Assembly (NCBI GenBank): GCA_913042885.1
Contig: CAJWLW010000053.1
Span: 1 to 21,046, forward strand
Source: an uncultured Lentisphaeria bacterium
Lineage (GTDB): Bacteria; Verrucomicrobiota; Lentisphaeria; JABSQK01; CAJWLW01
Direction: 5' to 3'
DNA length: 21,046 nt
Position 1 is the first letter of the stretch. Every line of letters begins with the position of its first letter. The position numbers and the translations under genes are program-made. This document shows, in pieces, positions 7,611-15,945 of this stretch. Below the pieces are notes generated by a model. The model saw nothing but the letters and a program-made list of their open reading frames with translations, had not been told where the DNA came from and did no database searches.

Positions 7611-10298
7611 ATGAAATCCATCGCACACAGCTTTCTCCTGATGGGAGTCATGGTTGCCGCAGCGCCGGCCGCGCAGTTGCCTCGCGCTGTCGGCCAGTGG
7701 CATCTCAATGGCAACGCTGAAGATTCAAGCGGCCGAAGCCATCACGGCACGGTCAGCGGCGCGACTTTCGCGGCGCAGGGACTTCGCTTTGACGGTAAGA
7801 GCGGCTCGTTAGCGATTGACGCGCATCAGGATCTGGACCTCAGTCGCGCCGGCACGATCGCGCTGTGGTGCCGACCCGAGGCGCCGCATGGTGCTCTCTT
7901 CAGTTGGGGGCGCGAGGAAGAAAGCGGTACGCGCCGGTTCACTGTTGTTTTCGACACCCGCAAGGCGTGGGGGGAACCGAGAAACGAGCTGCGTATGTGG
8001 GCGGGTGGCAAACGCCGTTACACCACTTACTCCACGGAACTGCCGATGCTGCCCATGGATCGATGGACGCATGTGGTCGTATCCATAGACGGGCCGGAGT
8101 TGATCTTTTACTATGACGCCCAGCCCGTGATGGCGGTGGCCATGCCGATGGTCATGGACTTGGCCGGCCAGTCATTGTTTGTCGGCAAGTATCATTGGTC
8201 GGCTGAGGAAGTCTTCCGGGGATCGATCGATGAGGTGGCCATCTTTAATCAGCCGCTGACGCGCCGGCAAGTGCTGGAATTGTACAGGACACAAAGCAAA
8301 TCATTTGGACATGACCCGACGTTGTTTTCGCGCCCGGACGTGGAGCCAATCGTCCAGTCGGAAGCAGGTCGTATCGCCTTGCGCGTGCGCTGTGCGCAGA
8401 TGGGAGATTTGCCCAGGGGCGCCAAGATTCGCGCGACGCTGGGCAAGCGCGTTGCGACAACACCTGTCGACCCGAATGGCCGGCCGATATTGCTGACGCT
8501 GGACGTTGCGGATCTTCCAGCCGCGGATCTGACGATCACCGCCTCAGCGATCGACGGGAAGGGTGAGCAAATCGGGCACCCCACCGAAATCGACGTGCAT
8601 TGGCCGGGGCGCGACGAAATGTTCCGTGGCGTGCGCGTGCTGAACAACCTCGTTTGGGAACTGATCAATGAACGGCAGGTCGCGGTGACAGGCGAGCGAC
8701 AATTCGCCTTCACGCAGCCGAAACGCCGTTGGATCCATGTGCGCTGTGAAGGGTACAATGTCGATGTCGCGATTGACGGCATCCCGGCAGCGCAGCCGGA
8801 GCAGATGCTCTTTCTGCCGGCGGGCAAGCATTTGTTGACATTGAAACCACGCGGAAACGGCACGCGCGTGGATTCACTGATCGTGCGCTCGATACCGCAG
8901 TTGGTTTTCGACAGCATGATCCCCGAGCCGCACATTCAATCGGCGATTCCCTACGACGCAGATTTCATTCGTCGTCACATTGTGCCGCATGTGAACACGT
9001 TCACGGTGATAGAAAGCGGCAAAACACCGCGGCCGCTACAGCAGTTGTTCCGTGAAATCCGCGGCACCAGCCGCCGTATCGTCGGGCATTCCCCGGTGCC
9101 GCGTGAAGTAGACAAGCAACCGATCACGGTCGACGGCGCGACAGATTTCGTCGCCAAGACCTGGGGAATGACGCATCCGGAGCTTGACGGCGTGGTGGCG
9201 GACGAGTTCGGCATCTCGCGCCCGCATTGCGCGGCATACGCCGGCGCCGTACGCCGGCTGCACGCCTCGCCAAAATTCGCCAATCGCGATTACATCCCGT
9301 ATGTCGGCGGGCTCTTCACCGGTGAAGACGGGCGCAAGCTCGTGCAGGCGCTGGTCGACACCGGCGGCGCTTTCGCGATGAAGCGATATCTGCGCTGCCC
9401 GGCCACCGAGCAGGCGGCGCGCGACTTTGCCTGGCTCTTTCTCGTGCCCTTTGCAGAACGCTACCGGTCACTTTGTCCCGGCTCGATCGAAAGCATGATC
9501 GTGTGTTTCGGCTACATGTGTGCCCCCAACGAGTTTCTCAACGTCGCGCCGCAGGCCAACTACAAGACCTTCCTTGACATGCAGTTCCAAATTGTCGCTA
9601 CTCAGCCGGAGTTCTGGGCGACGCGCGGCCTGATGAACTACTTCGTCCACTATGCCGATGAGGAGACGTCACGTTGGATCGCGCAGCTGTACCGCCACTA
9701 CGGCATCAACGGCGAGGCACAACCCGCCGCGACCGATCCGTTCGACAGCGCTCACCACCTCGCTGACGGCGATTTTTCTGACCCGAAAAAGCACTGGAAG
9801 ATCACCCCCGCTGCGCTTGACAGTATACGTGTTGTCGATGAGATCCACTTCGGCTGGTTACAAGGCCGTTATCCCTATACACCGCGCGGCGACAGTGCCC
9901 TTGTCATGGTGCGCAACGCCGGCAAGCCCAACGAGATCTCGCAGCAGATCAAGAATCTGGAGCCGGGCCGGCTGTACTCTTTTCGCATGATCACGGGCGA
10001 GCACAATGACCTGAAGAAGAAGGAAGAACACGCGGTGAGCATCGGATTGGCCGGTGTCGAGGTCTTCCCCGAGAAATCCTTCCAGGCGATCTTCCACAAT
10101 TCCTACGCGCACTCGTATGGCGCGTACGACACCACGACCCACGCCTGGATGAATTACCACTGGGTACTGTTTCGCGCCACTGACGCGACCGCCACGCTCA
10201 CCGTCTCGGACTGGAGGAGCCCCGGCGAACCGGGCGGCCGAATTGGCCAGCCGCTCATGCTTAACTACCTGCAGGTTCATCCGTACCTCGAGGAATGA
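7611..10298 (+). CDS. secreted LamG plus TIM-barrel-like protein with C-terminal lectin-like domain
   Basis: The protein is 895 residues. Residues 1-22 are a signal peptide (MKSIAHSFLLMG to APAAQ). Residues ~27-228 are a LamG/concanavalin fold, from VGQWHLNGNAEDSSGRSHHG through RGSIDEVAIFNQPLTRRQVLELY. Residues ~240-440 look like two beta-sandwich linker modules. Residues ~455-710 appear to be a barrel, with LDGVVADEFG at ~525-535 resembling the acidic end of a catalytic strand. Residues ~715-895 (DGDFSDPKKHW onward) look like a jelly-roll carbohydrate-binding module. The start ATG at 7611 has GGAG ten bases upstream and follows the sialidase-like gene by 15 bases. The role is inferred as binding or cleaving a polysaccharide outside the inner membrane. 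I recognise no named family for the barrel. No second copy is in the window. Confidence 0.75.
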   Translation: MKSIAHSFLLMGVMVAAAPAAQLPRAVGQWHLNGNAEDSSGRSHHGTVSGATFAAQGLRFDGKSGSLAIDAHQDLDLSRAGTIALWCRPEAPHGALFSWGREEESGTRRFTVVFDTRKAWGEPRNELRMWAGGKRRYTTYSTELPMLPMDRWTHVVVSIDGPELIFYYDAQPVMAVAMPMVMDLAGQSLFVGKYHWSAEEVFRGSIDEVAIFNQPLTRRQVLELYRTQSKSFGHDPTLFSRPDVEPIVQSEAGRIALRVRCAQMGDLPRGAKIRATLGKRVATTPVDPNGRPILLTLDVADLPAADLTITASAIDGKGEQIGHPTEIDVHWPGRDEMFRGVRVLNNLVWELINERQVAVTGERQFAFTQPKRRWIHVRCEGYNVDVAIDGIPAAQPEQMLFLPAGKHLLTLKPRGNGTRVDSLIVRSIPQLVFDSMIPEPHIQSAIPYDADFIRRHIVPHVNTFTVIESGKTPRPLQQLFREIRGTSRRIVGHSPVPREVDKQPITVDGATDFVAKTWGMTHPELDGVVADEFGISRPHCAAYAGAVRRLHASPKFANRDYIPYVGGLFTGEDGRKLVQALVDTGGAFAMKRYLRCPATEQAARDFAWLFLVPFAERYRSLCPGSIESMIVCFGYMCAPNEFLNVAPQANYKTFLDMQFQIVATQPEFWATRGLMNYFVHYADEETSRWIAQLYRHYGINGEAQPAATDPFDSAHHLADGDFSDPKKHWKITPAALDSIRVVDEIHFGWLQGRYPYTPRGDSALVMVRNAGKPNEISQQIKNLEPGRLYSFRMITGEHNDLKKKEEHAVSIGLAGVEVFPEKSFQAIFHNSYAHSYGAYDTTTHAWMNYHWVLFRATDATATLTVSDWRSPGEPGGRIGQPLMLNYLQVHPYLEE

Positions 10299-10322
10299 GG
10301 CCGGACAGGTTTCAGGCTCAGT

Positions 10323-10370
10323 TGGAATTCATGTCGGTACGAGATCGAGTTGCCGGACAAACAGGACTGA
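10323..10370 (+). pseudogene. fragment of a sialidase-like gene 3' end
   Basis: Bases 10322-10356 match 7556-7590, the last codons of sialidase-like copy 1, at 33 of 35 positions. They translate as WNSCRYEIELPDKQD and stop at 10368-10370, against WNSYRYEIEFPA in copy 1 and WNLYRYEIELPE in copy 2. A few bases on, ATGAAATC (10374) repeats the first eight bases of the downstream LamG gene (7611). Upstream of 10322 no further similarity is seen. It is therefore a scrap of a third sialidase-like gene together with the junction to its downstream neighbour. Confidence 0.7.
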
Positions 10371-10464
10371 TCGATGAAATCGCGCGTAGGCTCGACAGTA
10401 ACCGGGGCTAAGCAACCTGTCCGACAGGGTTCGTACGTCACTCATTCAGGACGGGGACCTGCCA

Positions 10465-11412
10465 TCAATAGTCGTCGTTGACGCTGCTGAAGCGGTCCGG
10501 GATCCCGGCGTGAGCGAAGATGTTATTCTCGTTGGCGACGAGGGCGGCGTACCGCCAGGATTCGGCATGGCCATCGCCGAAAATCACGTTGCAGAAGCCC
10601 GAATACTCGTCAATGCCGTCTCGAGTATGACGGGCAGCGGCCTCGCCGTTGCTTGTCGTACCGGTGGTCCAGGTGTCACATGGCCACACGCCGTCCGGAC
10701 AATTCACCCAGTCATCCGCTCGGTGCCAGTACGTGTTAGCAGTCCCTCCGCCGACTTGTAACATCCTGGTGGTGTTCGTCTGTGAGTCGCCAACCAGCCA
10801 AATCTCGGATGGCCGGCTCATTCGAGAGAAGCTCACGTAGTTCGGCGGTATGTTTGGCCCCGGCGGAGTACCTTGGCCCATCTTCATCACATGCGACTGA
10901 TTGACTCCGTAGCCCGCACCGGCGACCCAATTCCAGGTCCCCGCTCCGGGCGCATCCAGAGAAGGACAACGAAATATGCCTTCGGTAGCAATGCCATACT
11001 TCTGCCAGGTATTATTCACCAGGTCGATATCGCCGCGGTCTCCCCAGTTCGATTCCGAGTTCGCCGCATAACCGGCACTGGAATTGCCCGCTGGCCAATT
11101 CACAGACCCGCCGAAGACCATCTGATTGATCCATTTATCTCCCTTATTCCAAGGCTGCCCCAGGTTCGTGGCCGGCAGAACGCCGTAATCATCTGCATAG
11201 TAAAAGAAGCCAAGTCCCAGCTGCTTCAGGTTGCCCGTGCAAATGATCTGCTTGGCCTTTTCCTTGGCTTGCGACAGGGCTGGCAGGAGCATTGACGCTA
11301 GAATGGCAATGATCGCGATGACTACCAGCAATTCGATCAGTGTGAACCTGGCGTCGTGTTTTTCCTTGATCGCAGCCTGGAGATTGGAGACAGTACGTTT
11401 ATTTATGTTCAC
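10465..11412 (-). CDS. type II secretion/type IV pilin-like pseudopilin
   Basis: The protein is about 315 residues. After a 22-residue positive leader comes the prepilin signature [20 protein letters not shown], with the conserved Glu at position 5 of the mature protein and a long hydrophobic helix continuing into [12 protein letters not shown]. The C-terminus carries [13 protein letters not shown], the DGH-type tail of the large pseudopilin family of PVC bacteria. The residue before the cleavage site is Arg22 rather than the usual Gly. GTG 11412-11410 is chosen because AAAGGA stands nine bases upstream; an ATG at 11472 would add 20 residues of atypical sequence after a distant GGAGG. The gene follows GH copy 2 by ~105 bases on the same strand and converges with the LamG gene. 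The function of these stand-alone pseudopilins is not known. Confidence 0.88.
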   Translation of the reverse strand: MNINKRTVSNLQAAIKEKHDARFTLIELLVVIAIIAILASMLLPALSQAKEKAKQIICTGNLKQLGLGFFYYADDYGVLPATNLGQPWNKGDKWINQMVFGGSVNWPAGNSSAGYAANSESNWGDRGDIDLVNNTWQKYGIATEGIFRCPSLDAPGAGTWNWVAGAGYGVNQSHVMKMGQGTPPGPNIPPNYVSFSRMSRPSEIWLVGDSQTNTTRMLQVGGGTANTYWHRADDWVNCPDGVWPCDTWTTGTTSNGEAAARHTRDGIDEYSGFCNVIFGDGHAESWRYAALVANENNIFAHAGIPDRFSSVNDDY

Positions 11413-11517
11413 AGGCTTTTTTCCTTTAATTCCCAACAAGTTACATCCCACATAATAGCAATATTTTGTCATCCCTGCAAGAGAAAACCTCCGTGAGGAT
11501 CAGGTTTGGTCTCAGCG

Positions 11518-14500
11518 TCATGGAGCGGGCGCACCTGCAGGCGCTCCCCAGATCTCTATTTCACACAACTCAAAGGTATCCCCGGCCTTGCGCGCGGCGA
11601 AATCGAACAGCACATGGCGATATTCACCGGGCTTTCCCCCAGCCTTGTTCAAGGTGAGCCGGACATCTTTCACATCTTCACCGGCGACCTGCTCCGGCGA
11701 TTTGGCGAGCGGCAGCCACTCGTTCCCGTCTTTGCTCCCTTTCACCGCAAGCATCGGCATCGTGCCGGAGTAGACCAATCGACAAAAGGATAGCGGCTGA
11801 TCTGATTTCAGGTCGAACGTAATCGTGATGGGCGCGGGGTCGTCCCAGCCGACGATCCATTGCGCAGTTATTTTGTCCAGTTCTTTGGGATCTCGGGGCC
11901 TGGAACCGCGGCGATTACGGGTTTCGAAAGCCGCCAGGCGGTTGGTCAGGTGGCCGCTCGCAAAAGGAATCGCCTCACCGGTTTTGCCTGTGTCCGTAAA
12001 TGTCGAGGGAGCACGGCTGTATGTATAGGTGCCGCCGGATTCCACATTATCCGGTTCGAGCAGGGGGTCGTTTGCATCATAGATGTAGTTGTTGGTCAGG
12101 CACTTGTCTGTTTCTTTCTGGTACACATCTGTGTTAAATGGCGGCAACGTGAATCGCCAGATGTCGTGCCCCATTTTCACACCGGCAACCTTCTGGATCG
12201 CCTCGATGAATTGCACGATCGGCGCCCCCTGTGCGACGGTGGAACGTCGCGCCTTGCCGTCGCCAACGACGTAAAATGGATCGGCAGCGAAGTAGATGAC
12301 TTTACCCTTTCCATAGTTGTGCAGCGTAATGGCAGGCGAGCCGTCATCAAAGACTGCGATGGCAATTACCTTTTCGTTCAACAGTTCGATCTGGCTTCCC
12401 GATGCGAGGGCGCCCAGTTCGAGGGGCACAGCGTTGAGAGAGTTGGGCGTAACGGTTGTCATGATAGCGGCGCCATCGCGCGTGCCGGTTTTGCGGACAC
12501 CGGTCAGTTCATCCCATTGGGCGCCGAACTTCTCGCCGTTGATGTTCCACGTGAACGCGTCGGAATCCGTGCACACCACAGTGCCACCACCGCGGACATA
12601 CGATTTGACCTTCTCGAGCACTTCGGCCCGCTGATAGGGGGCGTATGGGATATACAGAATTTTGTAGTCGCCGAGATCGCGGTCGCCGCGGTCGATCTGC
12701 CGGTCAGTGACGAATTGCGGCCAGCTTCGCAGGCAGGGACCAACGACTGCATACGCATTGACGTCCTGATGATTGTGGTAGGAAAAGCCGCCATAGAGAG
12801 TCGTGTTTGTGCTGTCCGATGCATACAGGATGGCACAGTCCGGCTCAGGCAGTTTCGGCAGTTTCATCTTGCTGATCATTTGCGAGAGCTCGAGAACGGC
12901 TCGCCACTTGGCTGGTTCGGCAAAGCGCGCATCCTCGAGCTCGCGCTCGAAGAATTCTGTGTTCATCAACCACAGCCCCTGCCCGCCGCTGCGAAAAACC
13001 TGGCTGTACATCTCCCGGATGAATTCAGGATCCGTCACTTTCGCGTGGTCCTTGGACAGGTGAACCATCATCCAGATCGGTTTGCCCGTCAGATCGGCAT
13101 AGAGCTTGGTATTGCAGCCCGGGCGCACCCAATCCAGCAGAGCCGGGGAACTGCCGCCGGAGACCTGGCCGCCGAGAATATCGAAGTACGGAGCCCAGGC
13201 CTCCATGTCTGCGGACGTTGCATTGCTGCCGTGCGTCGGACCGAGGAGTTTCATATCGGGGTTGACGGCTTTCGCCGCCTTGTACGCTTTGGCGAAGGCT
13301 TCCGTCAGTTTGTCGGACGCCCACCTGCGGTGCGCGATCCGCCGGAACGGGTCGCCGTCCTGGTGGGTTTCGGGCATGCCGAATTTACCGAAGCCGTACT
13401 GTTCACGAATCTCCTTCTCTGCTTCATGAACTTCCTTGTACCACTTGTCTTTGGGGACCGGCTTGATGGCGTAGTAGCTAAATATTTCGTCGAATTGCGG
13501 GATGCCCCATTGCTCGCCGTCCTTCGCCCGCTGTTCGATTTCACTGGCCATATAATCTAGGAATCGCGGGTCGAAGAACCAGCCGCGGGTGCCGTACACA
13601 TAAGGCAGGGAATCATCCGGAAGCGAGATGAGGGGCAGCCCGTTCGGCGGTTCGATAACGCGGCTCTGGGTGCGGATGCCGCGCCTGGCAAATTCCGGAT
13701 CACTCATATTGCCGTAGACAACGAGATTGTACTTCGCGGCCTCGTCCAACGTCTCATCCACTACAAAACGCATGCCGAAGCGTTTGGCTGTTGCCCTGTA
13801 CTTACGCTGCGTGCGTTCCGCGTAGTCAATCGCCGCCCCGCCCCGTCCGATGCCGTATATCGTTCCATACGTGGGGAAGATGTCCTGCGCGGGCGCGTCG
13901 CTGAAAAGTTCTTCGAACAATGGATCTTCGATTTCGAAGCCGGTGACTTCGTAGGATTGCACCGCTTGTTCCGACCTTGAGGGCGGGATTGCTTTCCCGT
14001 CGTTCTTCGTAAAGATGCGCACATTGTCGAATCGACCCGGTGCATAGACCGACATGCCGACCCGATCGAAGCCGGGCTTGTCGATCGGCTTGTCGTGAAC
14101 GTATGAAATGATCACCTTGCCGTCAACGGTGAAGGTGATGTTCTTTCCCTCACGTTGGCAGACCACCTGGTAACGTTTGCCCGGCACAATACGAGTATTG
14201 GCGCGTTTGACGACTGCAGCTCGCGCGATCAGGAACGATTCCTTGTTGTTCTGCCCGCCAAGCCCGAAATAATAGCCGCTCGATTCCTTGCCAAATTGTG
14301 CGCTCAAGACACCGCTCAGATCACAGGGGTTCTCCGAATCGGTGATGGCTTCGTACTCGAGACGCACATCACCGGTGAACCGCCAGTTCGAGACGATGTG
14401 GGCGGAGCTGTCGGCGGTGAGCATGCGATTCTTGATCGTCCAGTTGCCGCGGACGTCGTTCCAGTTTTCGCCGAGCTCGGTGCGGCTGAAATCATCTGAG

Positions 14501-14631
14501 AACTGTAGTTTCCAGCCTTCTGCTTTGGCCTCGGCGCCGGCCATGTCCGCCCCGGCCTGGCCGCGGGAAATGTGGGTGACAAGTACGAGGGCCACGAAAA
14601 TCGGCGTGAAAACGGTGAACTTGCTGAACAT
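11518..14631 (-). CDS. secreted multidomain TIM-barrel glycoside hydrolase-like protein, copy 2
   Basis: This 1037-residue full-length homologue of the protein at 2239-5358 has the same order of parts. These are a signal peptide (residues 1-25), a concanavalin/LamG-like domain (~33-210, from GWKLQFSDDF), a barrel with FDEI near 379-382, a trimerisation-like region (RGGGTVVCTDSDAFTW), and a discoidin-like C-terminus ending ELCEIEIWGAPAGAPAP. Identity with copy 1 is very high in the first sandwich (NWTIKNRML, QREGKNITFTVDGKVIIS and NPCDLSGVL are shared) and clearly lower in the barrel. That suggests the two copies bind similar material but may differ in substrate. The acidic FDE is retained in both. 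The ATG at 14631-14629 lacks a strong ribosome site. It follows the epimerase-like gene after a 158-base gap holding an inverted repeat. Confidence 0.8.
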   Translation of the reverse strand: MFSKFTVFTPIFVALVLVTHISRGQAGADMAGAEAKAEGWKLQFSDDFSRTELGENWNDVRGNWTIKNRMLTADSSAHIVSNWRFTGDVRLEYEAITDSENPCDLSGVLSAQFGKESSGYYFGLGGQNNKESFLIARAAVVKRANTRIVPGKRYQVVCQREGKNITFTVDGKVIISYVHDKPIDKPGFDRVGMSVYAPGRFDNVRIFTKNDGKAIPPSRSEQAVQSYEVTGFEIEDPLFEELFSDAPAQDIFPTYGTIYGIGRGGAAIDYAERTQRKYRATAKRFGMRFVVDETLDEAAKYNLVVYGNMSDPEFARRGIRTQSRVIEPPNGLPLISLPDDSLPYVYGTRGWFFDPRFLDYMASEIEQRAKDGEQWGIPQFDEIFSYYAIKPVPKDKWYKEVHEAEKEIREQYGFGKFGMPETHQDGDPFRRIAHRRWASDKLTEAFAKAYKAAKAVNPDMKLLGPTHGSNATSADMEAWAPYFDILGGQVSGGSSPALLDWVRPGCNTKLYADLTGKPIWMMVHLSKDHAKVTDPEFIREMYSQVFRSGGQGLWLMNTEFFERELEDARFAEPAKWRAVLELSQMISKMKLPKLPEPDCAILYASDSTNTTLYGGFSYHNHQDVNAYAVVGPCLRSWPQFVTDRQIDRGDRDLGDYKILYIPYAPYQRAEVLEKVKSYVRGGGTVVCTDSDAFTWNINGEKFGAQWDELTGVRKTGTRDGAAIMTTVTPNSLNAVPLELGALASGSQIELLNEKVIAIAVFDDGSPAITLHNYGKGKVIYFAADPFYVVGDGKARRSTVAQGAPIVQFIEAIQKVAGVKMGHDIWRFTLPPFNTDVYQKETDKCLTNNYIYDANDPLLEPDNVESGGTYTYSRAPSTFTDTGKTGEAIPFASGHLTNRLAAFETRNRRGSRPRDPKELDKITAQWIVGWDDPAPITITFDLKSDQPLSFCRLVYSGTMPMLAVKGSKDGNEWLPLAKSPEQVAGEDVKDVRLTLNKAGGKPGEYRHVLFDFAARKAGDTFELCEIEIWGAPAGAPAP

Positions 14632-14717
14632 GGTATGTCTCGTGGGTTGTTAGGGTGTCGGGTGTCGGGACTAATGCCGGGTGACACAGTTCAGGTTCTG
14701 GTGCTCGAGATTAAGGT

Positions 14718-14768
14718 GAAAGATTAGGGGATAGATTAGGGTCACGAATCCCTCAACCCTAATCTTTC
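14718..14768. repeat. inverted repeat with alternative pairing (GATTAGGG units)
   Basis: GAAAGATTAGGG (14718-14729) pairs perfectly with CCCTAATCTTTC (14757-14768), extendable to 15 pairs with one G-T. A second copy of AGATTAGGG just downstream of the first (around 14733-14741) can pair with the same right arm, so two mutually exclusive hairpins exist. A looser unit, AGATTAAGG, precedes them. It sits just after the epimerase stop on the minus strand, with no T run on either side. It may be an mRNA-stabilising or REP-like element. Confidence 0.6.
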
Positions 14769-14789
14769 GCCCTGATCTAATCAAGAGTG

Positions 14790-15758
14790 TCAGCTAATCA
14801 CGGCACCCAGAGAGGTCGCGTGGTTGATCAGTTCGTCCTGCGGCTCGAAGTTCGGCTCGACCTTGTCCAGCCCCTCGTCCAACCACCATTGATAAGTCAT
14901 CGCCAGCCCGTCACGAAGGGAATACTGCGGCTGCCAGCCGAGGCCGTAACGGATCTTCTCGCTGTTGTAGGTGATGGTACTGTCGTGCCCAAACGGGAAC
15001 AGGTCACGGGACTCGAGAAAACGGTCTTCGACCGGGCAGTTCCCCGTCAGGATCAGCTGTAACGGCATGCCCATGACGGCGGCGATGGTGCTGACCAGCA
15101 CCTTTTGCGAACTGGCATAGCGGGCGGCGACATTATAGATCCGGCCGGCAGCAGCATCGTTGCCCGCAGCCCGTTCGAAGGCGGCGGCGAGATCGTCGAC
15201 GTGGATCGGGTGGAGCAGCGAAGCGCCGGTGCCGGTCAGCACCACGGGCCGCTCGTGGGTGATCTGGGCAAAGAGACTGGATTCGCGGTTGGTGATAGGG
15301 TTGCACGGTCCGTAGACGACCGGCGGCCGGATCACGGTCGCTGTAAAACCGCCGTCCGCAGCGCTGTTCAGTAACAACTGTTCGCTCTGGATCTTGTCGG
15401 CTTCGTCATAAACCGGTTGTTCTTCGTCGATCGGGGTCACGTCCGTGGGCATGTAGTAGCCGGTGGAGCCGCAGAGGATGTACTGCGCAAATGCACCGGC
15501 CAATCCATCGAGCACGGGCTGAACTTCTTCCGGCTTGAAGGCGAAGGTGTCGATGACGGCGTCAAACGTCTTGCCGCTCAATGCGGCCCGGACGGCGGCC
15601 GGTTGGCTGCGGTCAGCAATCAGTTGCGCCACGCCGTCGGGTAACGATGCCCGGGACAGGCCGCGGTTGAGCACAGTGACCCGGTGCGATTTCTCGATCA
15701 GCAGTTTCACCAGGCGCAGGCCCACGAACTGGGTGCCGCCAAGTACCAGAATATTCAT
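14790..15758 (-). CDS. NAD-dependent epimerase/dehydratase-like protein (extended SDR)
   Basis: The protein is 322 residues with the Rossmann opening MNILVLGGTQFVGLRLVKLL (GGTQFVG at 7-13), the acidic/arginine turn VLNRG after strand 2, the strand-4 segment FDAVIDTFAF, CGSTGYYMP, and the substrate-domain motifs VIRPPVVYGPCNP and HPIHVDDLAAAF. It belongs to the SDR branch that begins LGGTxFVG, which includes nucleotide-sugar epimerases and RNA-binding-like relatives. The usual catalytic YxxxK is not evident: the best match is YDEADK, which spaces Tyr and Lys one residue too far apart. Activity may therefore be altered. AAAGGA stands about nine bases before the ATG. In this cluster it replaces the position held by other genes beside the GH/sialidase pair, consistent with a role on a sugar product. 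Confidence 0.85.
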   Translation of the reverse strand: MNILVLGGTQFVGLRLVKLLIEKSHRVTVLNRGLSRASLPDGVAQLIADRSQPAAVRAALSGKTFDAVIDTFAFKPEEVQPVLDGLAGAFAQYILCGSTGYYMPTDVTPIDEEQPVYDEADKIQSEQLLLNSAADGGFTATVIRPPVVYGPCNPITNRESSLFAQITHERPVVLTGTGASLLHPIHVDDLAAAFERAAGNDAAAGRIYNVAARYASSQKVLVSTIAAVMGMPLQLILTGNCPVEDRFLESRDLFPFGHDSTITYNSEKIRYGLGWQPQYSLRDGLAMTYQWWLDEGLDKVEPNFEPQDELINHATSLGAVIS

Positions 15759-15796
15759 TCCCGTGTGTCCTTTTTTCGACTACCATATCGCTGCCG

Positions 15797-15867
15797 TTCG
15801 GGGCCGTCAATAGTAGGAAGTAGATGTCCATGCGAATCTCCGGGGTCAGCAGTTCTATGGCCCCGAA
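15797..15867. repeat. widely spaced inverted repeat between sialidase-like copy 2 and the epimerase gene
   Basis: TTCGGGGCC (15797-15805) is the perfect reverse complement of GGCCCCGAA (15859-15867), separated by 53 bases, and the stem can be extended inward by a G-T and an A-T pair. It fills the middle of the 187-base gap between the two minus-strand genes. No gene is evident in the gap. Confidence 0.4.
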
Positions 15868-15945
15868 TATCGCCACGCAAAGCAGCGAGAAACCGCGGAT
15901 ACAACATCACCTGTGGGCCGAGCCGAAAGTGTAAAAGTGAAATCG

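Noticed and set aside
10415..10432. CCTGT-CCG-ACAGG hairpin between the convergent LamG and pseudopilin genes as a terminator
   Set aside because: Only five pairs and no T run on either strand, so it cannot be supported as a terminator.
10374..10481. Short open frame beginning MKSRVGSTVTG after the sialidase scrap
   Set aside because: Only the first three codons resemble the LamG gene start; the rest has no protein-like character and runs into the pseudopilin gene on the other strand.
11860..13560. 566-codon open frame on the plus strand, antisense to GH copy 2
   Set aside because: It is the mirror of a well-supported gene in GC-rich DNA, its translation shows no domain or motif, and the GH frame has clear homology to copy 1.
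15613..15945. Short frames in the gap between sialidase-like copy 2 and the epimerase gene
   Set aside because: No homology, no ribosome site and inconsistent composition; the gap shows only an inverted repeat.
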